A model generated the notes under the pieces. That model was not told where the DNA came from. It worked only from the letters and a program-made list of their open reading frames with translations, and made no database searches. The position numbers and the translations under genes are program-made. Shown piece after piece: positions 42,401 through 44,941 of a DNA stretch of 44,941 nt; the stretch's first letter is position 1, and every line of letters starts with the position of its first letter. The stretch is from an uncultured Lachnospiraceae bacterium (lineage in GTDB: Bacteria; Bacillota; Clostridia; Lachnospirales; Lachnospiraceae), in contig CABSCP010000038.1 of the NCBI GenBank assembly GCA_902476265.1, forward strand, positions 1 to 44,941, in the 5' to 3' direction.

Positions 42401-44795
42401 GTATCAAAAAGATGTGGAAAGCTGGGTGAAACGGGACCGAAACCATCCCAGTCTGATCCTGTGGAGCATCGGAAATGAAATTCTGGATACCCATGCCGAT
42501 GAAAAGGGACAGGAATGGACAAGACGGCTGCGGGACGCGGTGCTGCTCCATGATCCCAAAGGGAATGGGGCGATCACCATCGGCTCCAACTACATGCCCT
42601 GGGAAAACGCGCGCAAGTGCGCGGACATTTTGGGGATAGCGGGATATAACTACGGGGAGCGGTATTATGACCGGCATCATCAGGAGCATCCAGACTGGAT
42701 TATCTATGGAAGCGAGACGGCTTCCACCGTGCAGAGCAGGGGCATTTACCACTTCCCTTATGAACAGGCGGTGCTGGCGGATGTGGATGAGCAGTGTTCC
42801 GCCCTGGGAAATTCCACCACCAGCTGGGGCGCTGCGTCTTCGGAAAGCTGTATCATAGCGGAACGGGACCACTCTTTTTCCTGCGGCCAGTTTTTGTGGA
42901 CGGGATTTGACTATATCGGGGAGCCGACCCCGTATCACACCAGAAATTCCTATTTCGGGCAGGTGGATACGGCGGGATTTCCCAAAGATTCCTATTATAT
43001 TTACCAGGCGGAGTGGACGGATGATAAGGAAGAGCCCATGGTGCATGTGTTCCCGTACTGGGATTTCAATGAAGGGCAGATCATTGATGTGCGTGTCTGC
43101 TCCAATGCGCCGAAGGTAGAACTGTTTTTTAATCGGGAAAGTCTGGGAAGTTTTGCGATTGATCATCAAAACGGGACACAGCTGGCCGGGCATTGGAAAG
43201 TTCCCTATGCGCCGGGAGAACTGACGGCCTGCGCTTATGATGAAGCGGGCAGGGAAATCGCAAGGGAAAGCCGTAAATCCTTTCGGGAAGCGGTGAAACT
43301 TTCCCTACACGCGGATAAAAAAAGGATCAAAGGAGACGGCAGGGATCTGGCATTTGTGGAAATCGGGGCGTTGGACAGCGACGGAAATCCTGTGGAAAAC
43401 GCTGCCAATGAGATTACGGTCCGGGTATCCGGCGCAGGCTATCTGGCAGGGCTGGACAATGGGGACAGCACGGATACGGATGCCTATAAAACGGACACAA
43501 GAAGACTCTTTAGCGGGAAGCTGCTGGCCGTTGTGGCGGCTGCCGCCCGGGCCGGAAAGATTTATATAACGGCCTGCTCCAAAGGGCTGGAACCGGCGCA
43601 GACAGTGATTTTGGCGGAAGAAGCGCCGGTTTGCGAAGGCATCGGGGAAGGCGCCGGAGGCCTGCTGCCGGAGAACGGAAACGCAAGGACGGAAACGGGC
43701 GCGGAAACGAAAAGGCAGGAAACAATTCCGGTGCGGGCCATACGGCTTTCTTCCAAAGAAGGGACCAGGCTTTCGGACCGGCTGCCCAAAGCCCATGTGA
43801 GTGCCAAATTGTGTCCCGCAAACGCATCGGACAGGGAAGTGAGCTGGTGTGTGGTGAATGATGCCGGCATTGAAAGTCCTCTGGTAGCGATAGAGGCCTG
43901 CGGTACAGAAGCAGTGCTCACCGCCAGAAGCGACGGAAAATTCCGCCTGCGCTGTATGTCCGGGTCAGGCACGGAAAAGATCCGGATCCTGTCCGAACTG
44001 GAATTTGAAATCACCGGAATGGGGAAAGCCTGGCTGGATCCTTATGGTTTCATCGCAGGAGGGCTGTATGACTACAGCAGCGGCAATGTGGGAAACGGCA
44101 ACGAGCACGGTGTTGCCACGGCCAGGGACGGAGAAAGCCGGGTGGGCTTTCACGGAATTGATTTCGGAGCGTTTGGATCGGACGAAATTGTACTGCCCAT
44201 CTTTGCACTGACGGATGATGCCTACCCCATACAGATCTGGGAAGGGATGCCCGATGAGGAGGGAAGCAGCCTGGCCGGCGAAATCGTGTATCAGAAGAAA
44301 TCCATATGGAATGTATACCAGGAAGAAACCTTCCGCCTTGACAGGAGACTGAAAGGAGTGACAAATCTGTGCTTTGTCACCCGTCAGAAATTGCATTTGA
44401 AGGGATTCTCCTTCAAACGGCAGCAGAAGGCCTGGCAGAAGCTGCAGGCCATCGAGTGCAGCAGCGTATACGGCGACAGCTTTGAACGGACACAGGAGGG
44501 AATTGAAGGAATCGGAAATAATGTGACGATCCGGTTTGCGAATATGGATTTTGGAGAAGACAGGGCTGTTGGCATCAGGATCTGCGGTTATACGCCATTG
44601 GAACGGAATGCGATTCAGATCCGGTTTGAAACGCCGGAAGGGGAACAGGTCAGACTGGTGGAATTCTGCCACGAAGACCGGATTTCGGAACAGACATTTG
44701 CGCTGGAAGGGCTGCAGGGCAGCGGAACGGTCAGCTTTGTATTCCTGCCGGGCTGCCGCTTTGATTTCAGATGGTTTTGTTTCCTGAAAGAGTGA
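39444..44795 (+). CDS. Giant esterase-GH2 beta-galactosidase-CBM fusion enzyme
   Basis: A 1783-residue multidomain hydrolase with no signal peptide or anchor. Residues 1-610: SGNH esterase of the sialate O-acetylesterase/CE20 kind, with Ser93 in CAGQSNMELPM, INASKGGSRIEAW, WYQGESNDRRPEDY and Asp488/His490 in DLHPLNKKD. Residues about 620-1170: GH2 with sugar-binding and Ig-like domains, then the TIM barrel with acid/base Glu1012 in LWSIGNEILD and nucleophile Glu1091 in IIYGSETAS, 79 residues apart as in other GH2 enzymes. Next come a DUF4982-like and an Ig/Big-like domain (about 1190-1400). Two CBM6-like modules finish the protein (about 1525-1660 and 1665-1783). The start is ATG 39444 (TTG 39438 possible). 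Deacetylation plus beta-galactosidase (or related) action is inferred. Confidence 0.85.
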   Translation: MLKLPRLIGEGCVLQQGKAVRIWGFDTPKEKVSVSLQGQERTGVTDASGRWEVWMENLKAGGPFAMKAENDKGESVLLSEVYVGEVWLCAGQSNMELPMERVLDRYPEERTAEQTPWLRLFGIPEDYRFDAPLADHRAGEWKECTAENLPGLSALCYFYGKELQKARRVPVGIINASKGGSRIEAWMGRNALKEYPALLAEADGLLEEGAPERFLTEQESEMQQWLQALVMEDDKNRLSEAENETGWKEITLPGYLEEAGLPDFCGKLLLRRKILLPESAAGKPASLWLGTLVDSDETFLNGVKVGETGYQYPPRKYPVPAGLLKPGKNEVTILLTCNDGKGRMTPGKDYRLFGDGFEAALSGNWQYRVLCESGRAPEMDFLCRKATGLYHALIAPCLPYTIQGVLWYQGESNDRRPEDYEDLLRRLIRSYREGFGEELPFIIVQLPGFAIDLPQISGWPKIREAQSAVQTLPHVAVTVNLDLGEENDLHPLNKKDVAHRAALAARQLVYGEAVCGGGPILKESFAEGSVMCLVWDTGDGGPLLTKDGRAPEAFYLAGGDRKFYRAQCRLEGNRTYLESEKVPCPEFVRYAFSNAPSGGLLCNESGLLAAPFRTDKNFGQRLFNDGWEFAKLPLFTELSELEDSKGAFHPVALPHDWLIYQADRLYEDGTGWYRRAFYWEQEEDLCAALRFEGIYMDSTVYVNRKEAARWKYGYSTFEADMTPWLKKGWNEILVRVDFQAPNSRWYSGAGIYRDVWLKLFHAAARLESDGTYVTARERENGLWELEAQTQVYVRKEGDAVCPGLLAAEYRLMDLETGRPVSFADGKDVVRLAISAEEGKSAVVLRESVKDPVLWDVKRPYRYRLTVCLKADGKLWQEEEYTVGFRSISFSPEQGFLLNHRKVKLNGVCEHHDLGCLGAAYHSAAMRRKLLTLQKMGVNALRLTHNMPAPDVMELADELGFLVVSEAFDMWERSKTPYDYARFFPDWYQKDVESWVKRDRNHPSLILWSIGNEILDTHADEKGQEWTRRLRDAVLLHDPKGNGAITIGSNYMPWENARKCADILGIAGYNYGERYYDRHHQEHPDWIIYGSETASTVQSRGIYHFPYEQAVLADVDEQCSALGNSTTSWGAASSESCIIAERDHSFSCGQFLWTGFDYIGEPTPYHTRNSYFGQVDTAGFPKDSYYIYQAEWTDDKEEPMVHVFPYWDFNEGQIIDVRVCSNAPKVELFFNRESLGSFAIDHQNGTQLAGHWKVPYAPGELTACAYDEAGREIARESRKSFREAVKLSLHADKKRIKGDGRDLAFVEIGALDSDGNPVENAANEITVRVSGAGYLAGLDNGDSTDTDAYKTDTRRLFSGKLLAVVAAAARAGKIYITACSKGLEPAQTVILAEEAPVCEGIGEGAGGLLPENGNARTETGAETKRQETIPVRAIRLSSKEGTRLSDRLPKAHVSAKLCPANASDREVSWCVVNDAGIESPLVAIEACGTEAVLTARSDGKFRLRCMSGSGTEKIRILSELEFEITGMGKAWLDPYGFIAGGLYDYSSGNVGNGNEHGVATARDGESRVGFHGIDFGAFGSDEIVLPIFALTDDAYPIQIWEGMPDEEGSSLAGEIVYQKKSIWNVYQEETFRLDRRLKGVTNLCFVTRQKLHLKGFSFKRQQKAWQKLQAIECSSVYGDSFERTQEGIEGIGNNVTIRFANMDFGEDRAVGIRICGYTPLERNAIQIRFETPEGEQVRLVEFCHEDRISEQTFALEGLQGSGTVSFVFLPGCRFDFRWFCFLKE

Positions 44796-44827
44796 CATTG
44801 CAAATATTGTGAAAAATATATGATTGG

Positions 44828-44866
44828 GAAGGATGTGCCTTAAATGTGCCACATCCTTCTTTTATT
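44828..44866 (+). terminator. Rho-independent terminator after the GH2 fusion gene
   Basis: GAAGGATGTG (44828-44837) and CACATCCTTC (44850-44859) form a perfect 10-bp stem with a 12-base loop, followed by TTTTATT. It lies 33 bp after the stop. Confidence 0.88.
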
Positions 44867-44886
44867 GCAAAAAATTAAAATATAAA

Positions 44887-44941
44887 AGCCTGCAAATAAA
44901 AAGTCAAGCTAAATTTTGAAGAACATTAAAATTTTATACAG
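44887..44941 (-). mobile_element. End of a second IS110 copy, cut by the window edge
   Basis: These 55 bases are identical to 21265-21319, the right end (downstream of the transposase) of the complete IS110 element, in the same orientation. The match starts exactly at the AG core and the flank before it differs (AATATAAA here, GCTTTTAAAG there), which is what two insertions of one element would show. The transposase should follow beyond the window on the minus strand. Confidence 0.9.

Overview
The window looks like a chromosomal segment of a gut Lachnospiraceae-type Firmicute (Clostridia). The pointers are strong GGAGG ribosome-binding sites, a Gram-positive CpsC/CpsD polysaccharide control pair, a pyrophosphate-type phosphofructokinase, LytTR/GHKL two-component genes, DUF4179-type anti-sigma remnants, IS110/IS256/group II intron debris, and GH43 and GH2 hydrolases. 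Genus cannot be fixed from sequence alone.

Region 1 (1-20209) is a capsule/exopolysaccharide locus, all on the + strand. It opens with the chain-length/kinase pair and a membrane-anchored Ig-like protein. A decayed stretch (2.6-5.9 kb) follows: a truncated glycosyltransferase, an epimerase with a nonsense codon and a frameshift, a truncated UDP-sugar dehydrogenase, and a gpsA gene with an internal deletion. Intact counterparts of the epimerase and the dehydrogenase lie at 7.2-9.6 kb, after tagD and licD. Together they predict UDP-GlcA/UDP-GalA supply plus a CDP-glycerol/LicD phosphodiester decoration. A group II intron with a gutted reverse transcriptase separates these from an A+T-rich assembly module (10.7-20.2 kb): a two-part Alg14/Alg13-like glycosyltransferase, two GT4 enzymes, three acyltransferases, a Wzy polymerase, a Wzx flippase, a TupA-like ATP-grasp protein and a VanZ-like protein. 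No priming glycosyltransferase is visible.

Region 2 (20.2-23.1 kb) is a scar: an NhaC fragment, an IS256 end, the tail of an ECF sigma factor, and a DUF4179 anti-sigma gene with an internal deletion that is also split by a complete IS110 element. The element's ends can be placed because its removal restores the reading frame. Its upstream non-coding region contains candidate bridge-RNA guide sequences matching this target, and partly a second target at the window's right edge.

Region 3 (23.1-29.3 kb) is a minus-strand LytTR response regulator, GHKL kinase, micro-protein and ABC transporter system, followed by a + strand lipoprotein with an HExxH motif.

Region 4 (29.7-36.6 kb) holds a DUF2089/SHOCT-like operon under an operator-covered promoter, a MATE transporter, a CaCA antiporter, a PPi-PFK, an HTH-methyltransferase fusion and a GNAT enzyme.

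Region 5 (36.6-44.8 kb) is a carbohydrate-use locus: an AraC regulator ending in a G11 tract, a GH43 enzyme, and a divergent 1783-residue esterase-GH2-CBM fusion without a signal peptide. A second IS110 copy begins in the last 55 bases.
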